Below are positions 1 through 8,324 of a stretch of 64,000 nt of DNA, one piece after another. Each line of letters begins with the position of its first letter. The stretch's first letter is position 1. Position numbers and translations under genes: made by a program. The notes under the pieces were generated by a model that was not told the origin of the DNA, searched no databases, and was given only the letters and a program-made list of their open reading frames with translations. Origin of the DNA: Pseudoalteromonas luteoviolacea (GTDB lineage Bacteria > Pseudomonadota > Gammaproteobacteria > Enterobacterales > Alteromonadaceae). The DNA lies in NCBI RefSeq assembly GCF_001750165.1, contig NZ_CP015411.1, positions 4,254,501 through 4,318,500 of the forward strand, read 5' to 3'.

Positions 1-174
1 AAACCCAAGTAATATCGAGCAGATAGCGGCAGCAGCTAGCGCCAGTTCTAAAATTGTCGGTGGCGTAGCACGCAATGTCACAAACAAAATTATGATCCCT
101 AAGCAAATACCACCAGCAAGCATAAACTCTATACTATGGCGGTTTGCAGACGCGCGTAACGAAACTTTATGCAT
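1..174 (-). CDS. Small membrane protein, N-terminal part only
   Basis: The first 58 codons of a minus-strand gene are visible; it runs off the left edge. The ATG at 172-174 is preceded by a GGTGG Shine-Dalgarno-like stretch. The visible peptide begins MHKVSLRASANRH and then has two hydrophobic stretches, about residues 16-34 and 40-58, separated by a short RATPPT turn, so a multi-pass inner-membrane protein is likely. It is divergent from the RND efflux genes, with 228 bp between them. I do not recognise the family and give no function. Confidence 0.55.
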   Translation of the reverse strand, partial: MHKVSLRASANRHSIEFMLAGGICLGIIILFVTLRATPPTILELALAAAAICSILLGF

Positions 175-402
175 AATAAAACCACCAATAAAATATCAGC
201 ATGGCAATAAGCCATACGAATAGTTTTCTCAGCTGTAAGCACCTTTTACAGGGTTTTGCTTTACGCATTTCAGTAACCTTTTAGGTACACAGTAATAAGT
301 TCTGTTATATTTTCGTTTAATACACAAATATACAAGATATCCGTGATTTTCTCTCGTAAGAATTTTTGTACACTAATCATCTACAAATAGTGAGATTAAA
401 TT

Positions 403-1452
403 ATGCGTGCAAAACAGTCGGGCAAAGCCCTTTTTCCTACTCTCATTTTAATGCTATTCGCATTATGCGGCTATCTCTATTTTCCCGCCTCACAAGGAGA
501 GCAAATAAATCGTTCGGCCAAAGCCGTCGAAGTTTCAGTACATGAGGTTGTCACCGAACAACGCGCCATCACCGCACAAGCCATTGGCTCCGCCAGAGCT
601 AATCAAGCTGTAGATATTACAAGCTCACATAGCGATTACATCAGTGACATCTTATTTGTGGATGGACAAACGGTTTCTCGCAATCAAAAGCTAGCTCAAC
701 TTAATAACAAAGAAGAACTTTTGGCTGTCAAAGAGTTGACTATCAATTTAAAAGAGCAGCAAAGACAATTGACGCGTTTGACTGAACTTGCCAAAACACA
801 ATCAGCAGCACGTTCCCAATTAGACGCGCAGCGCTCTATGGTTGATGCATTAAAAACACAGCTGCAAACGACCAAACTCAAATTATCTGAAATGAGCATT
901 CACGCGCCTTTTGATGGCGTACTTGGTAAACGCTTGGTATCAATCGGCAGTTATGTCAAAGACAACACTCCGCTGACAACACTCGATGATATCAGTACCA
1001 TTAAAGTGGATTTTCAGCTACCAGAAAAGTACTTGGCTAAGCTAGCTTTAGGAATGACTGCCAACGTCACCAGTGATGCCTATTCTGGTCGCGCATTTGT
1101 GGGCCAGATCTCACATATTGACCCTCGTATTGACGAAACAACACGCAGCATCCAAGTCACTGCCAGTTTTGAAAATCCTGATCATTCACTCCGCCCCGGC
1201 ATGCTATTAAACGTGGCAGTGCACTTGCAGCAGCTCGACGCATTAATGGTACCGGAAAAAAGCTTAATACCACGACAAGATAAGCACTTTGTCTATGTCG
1301 TCAAGGACAACAAAGTACAGCAGCAGCAGATCACTTTGTTAAATCGCTTCTCAGGCTGGGTAGCCGTCACAGGACTCCAAGCTGGTGAATTAGTTGTGAC
1401 TGAAGGCACCACCAAAGTACGCAGTGGTAGCCAAGTAGCTGTTAAGGGGTAA
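403..1452 (+). CDS. RND efflux periplasmic adaptor (membrane fusion protein)
   Basis: 349 residues. The protein should bridge the inner-membrane RND pump encoded next to it and an outer-membrane channel encoded elsewhere. A hydrophobic anchor lies at about residues 9-30, followed by the split lipoyl/barrel-sandwich domain. The GQTVSRNQKLAQL half is near 89 and the HAPFDGVLGKR half is near 168. An alpha-hairpin rich in Leu, Gln and Lys (about 108-165) lies between the halves. The C-terminal beta domains contain LRPGMLLNVAV, typical of the HlyD/AcrA superfamily. There is no lipobox, so it is membrane-anchored rather than lipidated. The stop is 3 bp before the GTG of the pump gene, indicating one operon. 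The substrate cannot be told from sequence. Confidence 0.93.
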   Translation: MRAKQSGKALFPTLILMLFALCGYLYFPASQGEQINRSAKAVEVSVHEVVTEQRAITAQAIGSARANQAVDITSSHSDYISDILFVDGQTVSRNQKLAQLNNKEELLAVKELTINLKEQQRQLTRLTELAKTQSAARSQLDAQRSMVDALKTQLQTTKLKLSEMSIHAPFDGVLGKRLVSIGSYVKDNTPLTTLDDISTIKVDFQLPEKYLAKLALGMTANVTSDAYSGRAFVGQISHIDPRIDETTRSIQVTASFENPDHSLRPGMLLNVAVHLQQLDALMVPEKSLIPRQDKHFVYVVKDNKVQQQQITLLNRFSGWVAVTGLQAGELVVTEGTTKVRSGSQVAVKG

Positions 1453-1455
1453 CAT

Positions 1456-4400
1456 GTGAAGATCACTGATATGGCCGTTAAACGGCCCACTTTTGCCATT
1501 GTTATCAACTTACTCTTACTCACATTCGGTATCGTCGCATTTACCATGCTGCCTTTGCGAGAGTATCCAGACATTGAGACTCCTATCGTTAATGTCAGCA
1601 CCGATTACACTGGCGCGTCCGCTGCGGTGGTCGAAGCCAAAATTACACAAGTGTTAGAAAACCGCATTTCTGGAATAGAAGGCATAAAAAGTATTAACTC
1701 ATCAAGTCGAAATGGTCGCTCTAATATCACTATCGAGTTTAACGTCAACAGAGATATTGATGCAGCTGCCAATGATGTGAGAGAACGCGTATCTCGCGCT
1801 TTAGATAGACTTCCAGAACAAGTTCGCCCTCCTGAGGTGTCTAAATCAAGTGACGATGAAAACGCCATCGCCTGGTTTGTTCTCAGTAGTACGTCGATGG
1901 ATACATTACAACTTTCTGATTACGCACAGCGCTATGTTGTTGACCGACTTGCGGTTGTTGATGGTGTATCACGCGTACAAATTGGCGGGGAACGTAGATA
2001 TGCCATGAAAATTTGGCTTGACCGTCAAGCCATGGCTGCGAGAGGTGTGACGAGCAGTGATATTGAAAGTGTATTGCGTCGTGAAAATGTCGAGCTGCCA
2101 GCAGGTGAAATTGAATCGCTAGACCGTGACTTTGCCGTTCGTATTGCCCGTAGTTACACATCGCAACGTGATTTCAATGATCTCGTTATTAAACGCGGTG
2201 ACAATGGCTATTTAGTTCGCTTAGGCGAAGTGGCCAATGTGTCTTTAGAGGCACAAGATGAAGAAAGTACCTTCAGAGGAAACGGTAAAAATATGATTGG
2301 ACTTGGTATTGTAAAACAAGCCAAAGCCAATACATTAGACGTTGTTGATAATGTCAAAAAAGAGCTTGTTGCCATCAAGAGAAACCTACCTGAAGGCACC
2401 AAAATCGAAGACAGCTATGACTCGTCTATTTTTATTCGCGAGTCTATTTCAGAAGTATATCGCACCCTCGCTATTGCTATGGGGTTAGTTGTTCTCATAA
2501 TCTTTATCTTTCTAGGCAATATTCGCGCAACGCTTATACCTGCCGTGACGGTGCCAGTCGCACTGATTGCAACATTTATGTTTTTACTCGCAATGGGCTA
2601 TTCAATTAACTTACTTACCTTATTGGCTCTGGTACTCGCCATCGGTCTCGTGGTTGATGACGCCATTGTCATGCTTGAAAACATTCACCGCCGCATAGAG
2701 CAAGGCGAACCAAGATTACTGGCAGCATTTAGAGGAGCCAGAGAGGTCGGTTTTGCAATCATCGCTACAACACTCGTATTGGTATCGGTATTTGTACCAC
2801 TGATCTTTATGGATGGCCGGATCGGCGCCCTATTTACTGAATTTGCACTTGCAGTCAGTGCCGCGGTGATCTTTTCGAGTATCACCGCGCTTACTCTATC
2901 GCCCGCACTGTGCTCAAAAGTACTCAAACAAGAGCAAGAGGGGCGCTTTTCAAAGTGGATGAATCATCAATTTGGTAAGCTAGAGCAACACTATCAAAAT
3001 GTATTAAGACGCAATATACACAGCCGCTATGGGCTCCTATTAGTTTTACTGCTGTCGGTGGCTGCGAGCTATGGTCTATTCAAACAAATCCCTTCCGAGC
3101 TGACTCCAAAAGAGGATCGCGGTACATTTTTCCTTATGATGAGTGGCCCTGAAGGCGCGAGCTATGAAAATAATGCCGCGAATATGGCACAAATTGAGCA
3201 ACACCTCATGCCCTATGTTGAAAACAACGAACTTAGTCGCGTATTGATCCGTGTGCCAGGCTGGGGAAGTATGGGGGGAGTAGCCATTGTAGGTATGCCA
3301 GACTGGGATGAGCGTAAACGCTCTACGTGGCAAGTTATGTCAGAGATCAGTGGGAAAATGCAGCAGGTGACCGACGTCAGGGCGTTTGCCATTATGCGCC
3401 GTGGCATTGGCGGTGGAGGCTCTTCACGACCTATTGAGTTCGTATTACAAGGTAATGACTACCAAGAGCTCGCAGCTTGGCGAGACCGTATTTTTGAGCG
3501 TGCAAGAAGTAACCCTGGATTAGTGAGACTTGATCATGACTACAAAGAAACATTTCCGCAATTTCTGATCAGTATTGATAAACTCAAAGCGGCTGATTTA
3601 GGTGTGTCCACCGACGATATTGGTCGTACGTTAGAAACCATGCTGGGCCAACGTCGTGTCACCACTTTTATTGACAGAGGTGAGGAATATGACGTGATCC
3701 TCAAAGGCACCAAGGCAGACTTTACAACACCAACTGACATCAATAATGTGTATGTCTCTTCTCGAACAGGCCAACTGATCCCGCTCGATAGCCTGATCAC
3801 CATCAAAGAAGAAGCCACTGCAGCAAGGTTAAATCGCTACAACCGCATGCGTGCAATCACCATTTCAGCCAATCTTGCAGAAGGCTATACACTCGAGCAA
3901 GCGCTAGAATTCTTGAACACCGTTGCCAGTGAAGAAAACCAGATTGACGGTGCCATCGACTATAAAGGCGAGTCTCAGCTCTTTTATGAAGGAGCATCTG
4001 CAATGACCTATGTCTTTATCCTTGCACTCACGGTGACATTCTTAGTTTTAGCGGCGCAATTTGAAAGCTTTGTGCATCCGTTTGTCATTATGTTAACAGT
4101 GCCACTGGGGTTAATTGGTGCCATGTTAGGCTTATACTTTAGTAACAACTCAATCAACATCTACAGCCAAATTGGGATTGTCATGCTAATCGGGCTCAGT
4201 GCTAAAAATGGAATTTTGATCGTGGAATTTGCCAACCAGTTACGCGATAAAGGTCTGGCATTTGAACAAGCTATCATCACCGCTGCGACGCAGCGCTTGC
4301 GCCCTATTATTATGACTTCATTGACTACGGTTATGAGCGCCATACCCTTAGTGTTAGCTACGGGTCCCGGCGCTGAGAGCAGAATGGTCATAGGTGTGGT

Positions 4401-4566
4401 CGTATTCGCAGGGGTAAGTTTGGCAACGATTTTAACCTTGTTTGTTATTCCAACAGCCTATAGCATACTTGCTAAACGAACCCGCTCACCTGAACATACC
4501 GCTGTTGAGTTAGGAAAACAGCAACAAGCTTTCCCTCATCGTGAGCAAAACGAAGGAGTTGAATAA
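1456..4566 (+). CDS. RND multidrug efflux transporter, inner-membrane subunit
   Basis: 1036 residues, the usual size for the AcrB/MexB (HAE1) type of proton-driven pump. TM1 is at about 13-30, followed by the first large periplasmic loop. The TM4 proton-relay pair is Asp401-Asp402 in VVDDAIVMLENI, and the TM10 lysine is Lys917 in SAKNGILIVEF. Both relay elements are therefore intact. A second periplasmic domain lies between. Start: an ATG at 1454 is followed at once by TGA, so the in-frame GTG at 1456 is used, with AAGGGG 7 nt upstream. It sits directly between the adaptor gene and msrA and has no outer-membrane factor beside it, so the trimeric exit channel must be shared with another system. 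Resistance to drugs, detergents or bile is possible but unproven. Confidence 0.95.
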   Translation: MKITDMAVKRPTFAIVINLLLLTFGIVAFTMLPLREYPDIETPIVNVSTDYTGASAAVVEAKITQVLENRISGIEGIKSINSSSRNGRSNITIEFNVNRDIDAAANDVRERVSRALDRLPEQVRPPEVSKSSDDENAIAWFVLSSTSMDTLQLSDYAQRYVVDRLAVVDGVSRVQIGGERRYAMKIWLDRQAMAARGVTSSDIESVLRRENVELPAGEIESLDRDFAVRIARSYTSQRDFNDLVIKRGDNGYLVRLGEVANVSLEAQDEESTFRGNGKNMIGLGIVKQAKANTLDVVDNVKKELVAIKRNLPEGTKIEDSYDSSIFIRESISEVYRTLAIAMGLVVLIIFIFLGNIRATLIPAVTVPVALIATFMFLLAMGYSINLLTLLALVLAIGLVVDDAIVMLENIHRRIEQGEPRLLAAFRGAREVGFAIIATTLVLVSVFVPLIFMDGRIGALFTEFALAVSAAVIFSSITALTLSPALCSKVLKQEQEGRFSKWMNHQFGKLEQHYQNVLRRNIHSRYGLLLVLLLSVAASYGLFKQIPSELTPKEDRGTFFLMMSGPEGASYENNAANMAQIEQHLMPYVENNELSRVLIRVPGWGSMGGVAIVGMPDWDERKRSTWQVMSEISGKMQQVTDVRAFAIMRRGIGGGGSSRPIEFVLQGNDYQELAAWRDRIFERARSNPGLVRLDHDYKETFPQFLISIDKLKAADLGVSTDDIGRTLETMLGQRRVTTFIDRGEEYDVILKGTKADFTTPTDINNVYVSSRTGQLIPLDSLITIKEEATAARLNRYNRMRAITISANLAEGYTLEQALEFLNTVASEENQIDGAIDYKGESQLFYEGASAMTYVFILALTVTFLVLAAQFESFVHPFVIMLTVPLGLIGAMLGLYFSNNSINIYSQIGIVMLIGLSAKNGILIVEFANQLRDKGLAFEQAIITAATQRLRPIIMTSLTTVMSAIPLVLATGPGAESRMVIGVVVFAGVSLATILTLFVIPTAYSILAKRTRSPEHTAVELGKQQQAFPHREQNEGVE

Positions 4567-5097
4567 ATGAGTGAATCACAACTGGCCACGTTTGGTGGCG
4601 GGTGCTTTTGGTGTATCGATGCTGCTTTTCGTAGAGTTAAAGGGGTTACACAAGTGACATCTGGCTACAGCGGCGGCAATACACTCAATCCAACATATAA
4701 AGATATTTGCTCAGGTACCACTAACCATGCTGAAGTGGTCCAGCTGGCATTTGATCCCAATGTGGTATCGTTTGAGAAGCTGCTTGACATGTTTTTTACG
4801 CTACATGATCCCACTCAGCTTAATCGTCAAGGTAATGACATTGGTACCCAGTATCGCAGCGTGATTTATTATCACTCCGATGCGCAGTTAAAGCTCGCTC
4901 AAGCTCATATAGCAAAGTTGCAACCAGAGTTCCAAGACCCGATTGTCACAGAACTGAGCGAAATTGACACATTTTATGATGCCGAAAAATACCATCAAAA
5001 CTACTTCGATGATAATCCCAATCAAGGGTATTGCAGCATTATGATTGCACCTAAAGTAGCTAAGTTTGAGCAGCGATTTAAGGCCAATTTAAAATAA
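4567..5097 (+). CDS. msrA: Peptide methionine sulfoxide reductase A
   Basis: 176 residues. It reduces the S epimer of methionine sulfoxide in proteins, using thioredoxin. The catalytic motif GGCFWC is at residues 11-16 with Cys13 as the nucleophile. The residue after IxxF context is Asp18 where many MsrA proteins carry Glu, a conservative change. A likely resolving cysteine is Cys156 in NQGYCSIMI. The sequence fits a cytosolic MsrA without signal peptide. Its ATG abuts the TAA of the RND pump, with GGAG upstream inside the pump gene, so it is probably co-transcribed with the efflux genes. That arrangement suggests a shared stress response, which is inference only. Confidence 0.95.
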   Translation: MSESQLATFGGGCFWCIDAAFRRVKGVTQVTSGYSGGNTLNPTYKDICSGTTNHAEVVQLAFDPNVVSFEKLLDMFFTLHDPTQLNRQGNDIGTQYRSVIYYHSDAQLKLAQAHIAKLQPEFQDPIVTELSEIDTFYDAEKYHQNYFDDNPNQGYCSIMIAPKVAKFEQRFKANLK

Positions 5098-5100
5098 GAA

Positions 5101-5125
5101 AGGTGAGCATTTGCTCACCTTTTTT
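5101..5125. terminator. Bidirectional intrinsic terminator between msrA and btuB
   Basis: AGGTGAGC (5101-5108) pairs with GCTCACCT (5113-5120) around a four-base loop. A T run follows on the plus strand and an A-rich stretch precedes it, giving a U run on the minus transcript too. It lies between two convergent stops, 5097 and 5131, and can end both transcripts. Confidence 0.85.
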
Positions 5126-5130
5126 GCTTA

Positions 5131-6987
5131 TTAAAAGCGGTATTGTAAATTCACAAAGAAACGTCTTTCAGGCGTGTTGTAATAATTGACGCCCGTTACT
5201 TCACTTTGCTCATTCTTTACTAAGCTTGATGCAACCGCACCATACTCTTTGTCGAATAAATTTTCTATTCTCGCAGATAATTTAACTGCGTCAGAAAAAT
5301 CATAATTTGCCGCTAAGTTCACCAAAGTATATGAGTCTAACCTATATGCCTCACCAGTCGGCAAAGATGCTGTACTGTCTCGCTCACCACGGAATTGCAG
5401 CTCGGTGATCACTTCAAAATCGTCCCATTGCTTAGCTAGCTGCCAATTGGCTGTGCTCTTTGCAACCTGAGGTAGTGGCTTACCATTGGTGTTATCTTTA
5501 GCATTCACAAACGCGTAGTTGAAGTTTGACTCAATACCAAACATCAGTGTGTTCGAAATACTAAGCTCTAAACCTGAATGCTGCGCATTCTCAACATTAT
5601 CAGGGCCCCAGTTGCCATTAGTATCTTGTCGCCACACTATCTTATTCGTGTAATCCGTTTGGTAAATAGCAAAGTCGATCACAGTGTCAGCTACTGATGC
5701 CTTTAAACCAAGCTCAAAGTTATCAGACTCTTCCGGTGAGAGTGCGGGGTTGCCAGATGAAGGGAAGTATAAATCATTAAAAGTAGGCGCTTTATAACCA
5801 GTATTATGGGCCAATCTAAATGTAGCATCGCGATGCACTTTATATCCCACTGCTAAACTGTGCGTCACTTCACTACCAAACTGGTCATCGTCGTCATAAC
5901 GTACGGTTGCCTCTACCAAGGCTTGGTCATATTCATAAACGGTGCCTACGAAAACACCCAGCGTATCGCGCTTACTCTGCACATAGGTAGAAGTCGACTC
6001 AGACACATCATCTTCTGTTGCATTTATCCCACCCAAGACAACCCAGTTTTCTTGCACATCAATGTGTCCGTCGTAATTGAGTATATTGCGTTTAGTGACC
6101 GTTTTGCTGGCACCAAACTCATTCACATCAACTGATTCATCTTGCGATTTCGTTGCCGTAAATGCATGTGATACATTACCCTGCTGCGTCTCAAAACCGA
6201 TGCTTAAAAATTGATTATCAAATTTACTTTGGAATACAGTTGCATTGCTAGAGCCAAAGCGACTATCGTAGTTCGTATCCCCTTCACTGCCTTGAAAAGC
6301 CGCAAATACTTTACTCTCAGAGGTAATTTGGTACTCAGCCCTAAGCCCTAAACTGGTGTTATCATGGCCATCAGTATCAGGCTGTGTGCCTTGCAACACA
6401 TCAAAGTTATCTGTTTCTTCATAGCCCAAGTTTGCCAGTACAGTCAACGCGTCACTTTTAAACGAAGTGGCTACTTGAGCATTGCGATAGCTATTACTGC
6501 CAAGGGTCATATCTGCTGTTGTATGCTCCGCACGACGCGTAATAATGTTGATCACACCAGCCATCGCATCAGAGCCATAAATTGCAGCTCGAGAGCCTTT
6601 CAATATTTCAACACGTTCAATGCTTTGCAAAGGCACTTTTGCGATTGACTTATAGCCTAGTGTTGCTGACCCCACTCGGTTTCCATCAATCAATACCAGA
6701 GTGTGCTTTGAGCTGCCGCCTCTTAAAGTCAAACCCGCATTATGGCCAAAACCACCGTTTGAATTAATTTGAATACCCGCTTGCTGAGATAAAAGTGTAA
6801 CCAGATCGCGTGCGCCACTGCGCTCTATGTCAGTGCGTTCTATCACAGATACAGACGCTAATACGTCTTTTTGCGACTGTTCAATTTTGTTTGCTGTAAC
6901 AGTAATGCGCTCTATTTCTTGAGTCGCAGATGTGTGAAATGAAACCGCTGCCAATACAGCAGCACTTAGCGCAGAAATTTTTAACAT
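5131..6987 (-). CDS. btuB: TonB-dependent vitamin B12 receptor (BtuB-like)
   Basis: 618 residues, close to the 614 of E. coli BtuB. A signal peptide is cut near residue 21. The TonB box ITVTAN (28-33) follows, then the plug domain with LRGG, LVLIDG and the VEILKG-x-YGSDAMAGVINI segment. The C-terminal beta-barrel ends in aromatic Phe (YRF), as outer-membrane proteins do. It binds cobalamin at the surface and imports it with energy from TonB-ExbBD. The plug resembles BtuB closely, and the gene is preceded by a cobalamin riboswitch, which settles the substrate class. The ATG at 6985-6987 has AGGGGAC just upstream. No btuCDF genes are in the window. Another corrinoid or cobinamide preference remains possible. 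Confidence 0.93.
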   Translation of the reverse strand: MLKISALSAAVLAAVSFHTSATQEIERITVTANKIEQSQKDVLASVSVIERTDIERSGARDLVTLLSQQAGIQINSNGGFGHNAGLTLRGGSSKHTLVLIDGNRVGSATLGYKSIAKVPLQSIERVEILKGSRAAIYGSDAMAGVINIITRRAEHTTADMTLGSNSYRNAQVATSFKSDALTVLANLGYEETDNFDVLQGTQPDTDGHDNTSLGLRAEYQITSESKVFAAFQGSEGDTNYDSRFGSSNATVFQSKFDNQFLSIGFETQQGNVSHAFTATKSQDESVDVNEFGASKTVTKRNILNYDGHIDVQENWVVLGGINATEDDVSESTSTYVQSKRDTLGVFVGTVYEYDQALVEATVRYDDDDQFGSEVTHSLAVGYKVHRDATFRLAHNTGYKAPTFNDLYFPSSGNPALSPEESDNFELGLKASVADTVIDFAIYQTDYTNKIVWRQDTNGNWGPDNVENAQHSGLELSISNTLMFGIESNFNYAFVNAKDNTNGKPLPQVAKSTANWQLAKQWDDFEVITELQFRGERDSTASLPTGEAYRLDSYTLVNLAANYDFSDAVKLSARIENLFDKEYGAVASSLVKNEQSEVTGVNYYNTPERRFFVNLQYRF

Positions 6988-6999
6988 GAAGGTCCCCTA

Positions 7000-7020
7000 C
7001 TTTGTGCCCACCGCACAAAG
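7000..7020 (-). promoter_or_regulatory. Hairpin next to the btuB ribosome binding site, candidate riboswitch switch element
   Basis: On the minus strand CTTTGTGC and GCACAAAG form a perfect 8-bp stem around GGTGG. It ends 4 nt before the AGGGG Shine-Dalgarno of btuB. Its 3' arm shares the bases GGGCAC with a possible closing helix of the aptamer (GTGCC near 7175), so the two pairings would compete. That makes it the probable expression platform, acting on translation since no U run follows. The pairing is read directly; the switching role is inferred. Confidence 0.5.
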
Positions 7021-7180
7021 TTCATCAAATGAGTCAAATTCAAGGCCGGTCTCCGGGCTCAACCAATTTAAACAGTTTTACCGTTGCGGGGGCAGCGTTG
7101 GCATTGCCAAGTTTTGTCTTGCGCACCAACTTCCCGATTATCCAATATACCGACTATCTATCAGCGTTGTTTGGCACCTC
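7004..7180 (-). promoter_or_regulatory. Cobalamin (adenosylcobalamin) riboswitch of btuB
   Basis: The minus strand carries the conserved landmarks in the correct order. GAGGTGCC is near 7173-7180. GGGAA at 7131-7135 is followed by GGTG. GCCCCCGCAACGG is at 7081-7093. The B12 box GAGCCCGGAGACCGGCC is at 7044-7060. Spacing and order match the cobalamin riboswitch family (Rfam RF00174), which lowers expression of B12 uptake genes when coenzyme B12 is plentiful. It lies entirely in the 5' leader of the BtuB-like gene. The exact ends of the outer helix are uncertain by about ten bases. Confidence 0.93.
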
Positions 7181-7194
7181 GAAATTCCGCGCAT

Positions 7195-7224
7195 ATTGTC
7201 TGAGATTTAAGGGGGGATTGTCAA
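7195..7224 (-). promoter_or_regulatory. Predicted sigma-70 promoter of btuB leader
   Basis: On the minus strand a perfect -35 hexamer TTGACA (7219-7224) and a weak -10 GACAAT (7195-7200) are separated by 18 bp. Transcription would start around 7188, just ahead of the aptamer. Only the -35 is strong. Confidence 0.5.
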
Positions 7225-7236
7225 TGGACGTCTAGA

Positions 7237-7264
7237 GTTCCAGTATCATATATTGATCTGGAAC
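7237..7264. repeat. Inverted repeat between yajQ and the btuB promoter
   Basis: GTTCCAG and CTGGAAC arms, extended by ATCA/TGAT with one bulged base, give an 11-bp stem. It lies 17 bp past the yajQ stop and 12 bp upstream of the btuB -35 box. No U run follows, so it could be a yajQ 3' stem-loop or a protein-binding operator. Confidence 0.45.
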
Positions 7265-7281
7265 CCTGTATTAGAAACCGA

Positions 7282-7764
7282 CTAGTCTCTAAAGTTTTTG
7301 AACTGGAATGGCTGGCCCAGATCAGATGTGCGAACCAGCTGCATTACTTCTTGTAAATCGTCACGTTTTTTACCGGTAACACGTACTTCTTCGCCTTGGA
7401 TAGCCGCTTGTACTTTGAGCTTTGAATCTTTGATAAGCTTAACGACTTTCTTAGCCATATCCTTATCAATACCTTGCTTTAAAGCCACTTTACGAGCAAA
7501 CGTTTTACCACTGCGCTCAACGTCTTTTAATTCGAAACAACCTACATCTAGTCCACGTTTTGCCGCTTTACCAACAACCATGTCAAACAGCTGCATGACC
7601 TGCTGTTCAGATTCAGACTTTAATTGGATAACTTCGTCTTTCAACTCAATAGATGCTTCTACACCTCTAAAGTCATAGCGTGTTTCCAATTCGCGGTTCG
7701 CATTATCAACGGTGTTTTTTGCTTCCGTCATTTCTATTTCAGATACAATATCAAAAGAAGGCAT
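7282..7764 (-). CDS. yajQ: YajQ family nucleotide-binding protein
   Basis: 160 residues, full length for YajQ (about 160-163). The start MPSFDIVSEIEM and the ELETRYDFRG segment are characteristic. The fold is two ferredoxin-like domains in one small cytosolic protein. Family members bind RNA or nucleotides, and some (Xanthomonas, Pseudomonas) bind cyclic di-GMP and act as effectors. Which activity applies here is unknown. GAGGAGAGAA lies just upstream of the ATG. It has its own promoter with an extended -10 and is probably monocistronic. Confidence 0.93.
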   Translation of the reverse strand: MPSFDIVSEIEMTEAKNTVDNANRELETRYDFRGVEASIELKDEVIQLKSESEQQVMQLFDMVVGKAAKRGLDVGCFELKDVERSGKTFARKVALKQGIDKDMAKKVVKLIKDSKLKVQAAIQGEEVRVTGKKRDDLQEVMQLVRTSDLGQPFQFKNFRD

Positions 7765-7794
7765 TGTTCTCTCCTCAAAACAAATTTACGAGCA

Positions 7795-7803
7795 ATTATA
7801 ACA
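7795..7803 (-). promoter_or_regulatory. Extended -10 promoter of yajQ
   Basis: The minus strand reads TGTTATAAT, a perfect -10 with the TGn extension, 31 bp upstream of the yajQ ATG. No convincing -35 is present, which is usual for extended -10 promoters. Confidence 0.6.
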
Positions 7804-7927
7804 ATGCTCTGAGGCAATACGATATACTTTTTTGCATGTGCACATAGCTTCTTCTGATCATTGAATATATCTTTGTATGCCCATGAGTATTCAAGTATTT
7901 ACTATTAAGCCACTTTTAATATTTCGG

Positions 7928-7936
7928 TGTTATACT
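7928..7936 (+). promoter_or_regulatory. Extended -10 promoter of the VanZ-like gene
   Basis: TGTTATACT fits the extended -10 consensus and lies 31 bp before the GTG start at 7968. The -35 region is weak. Confidence 0.45.
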
Positions 7937-7967
7937 GATTTTTCATCGCATAGAAGTTGGAGCAAAT

Positions 7968-8324
7968 GTGACTAGAAAAGTATATAGAACGTTACTTTTA
8001 CTATTTTTAGTAGTCATCACATATCTTTTTGCAAAAGAAGTGAAAAGTCATGCAATAAGAATAGAACACTTAGATAAAGTCGTGCACTTTGGAGTATTTT
8101 TTGCGTTAGCATTTTTCTCTCATCACGCCTTCAGGTTTAGAGTATGGTTTCATATTACTCTATTAATCAGTTATGGTGCGGCTGTCGAATGGATGCAGTC
8201 TACACTGCCTTACAGACAAGCCTCCTTAGGAGATTTTATCGCGGATGTGGCAGGAGCTACCAGCTACTTCCTTGCCATATGGATATATCAACGATTTAAA
8301 CAGCGAAGGCTAAATAATGAGTGA
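7968..8324 (+). CDS. VanZ-like small membrane protein
   Basis: 118 residues with a hydrophobic N-terminal segment at 6-22 and further membrane segments near 42-57, 60-80 and 92-108. The pattern LDKVVHFGVFFALAF followed by EWMQSTLPYRQASLGDFIADVAGA is typical of VanZ-like proteins (named after the teicoplanin-resistance gene; no biochemical role is known for most). An ATG at 7966 runs straight into TGA, so the GTG at 7968 with TTGGAG upstream is the start. The last 8 bp overlap the reductase gene downstream, so the two are translationally coupled. Confidence 0.8.
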   Translation: MTRKVYRTLLLLFLVVITYLFAKEVKSHAIRIEHLDKVVHFGVFFALAFFSHHAFRFRVWFHITLLISYGAAVEWMQSTLPYRQASLGDFIADVAGATSYFLAIWIYQRFKQRRLNNE

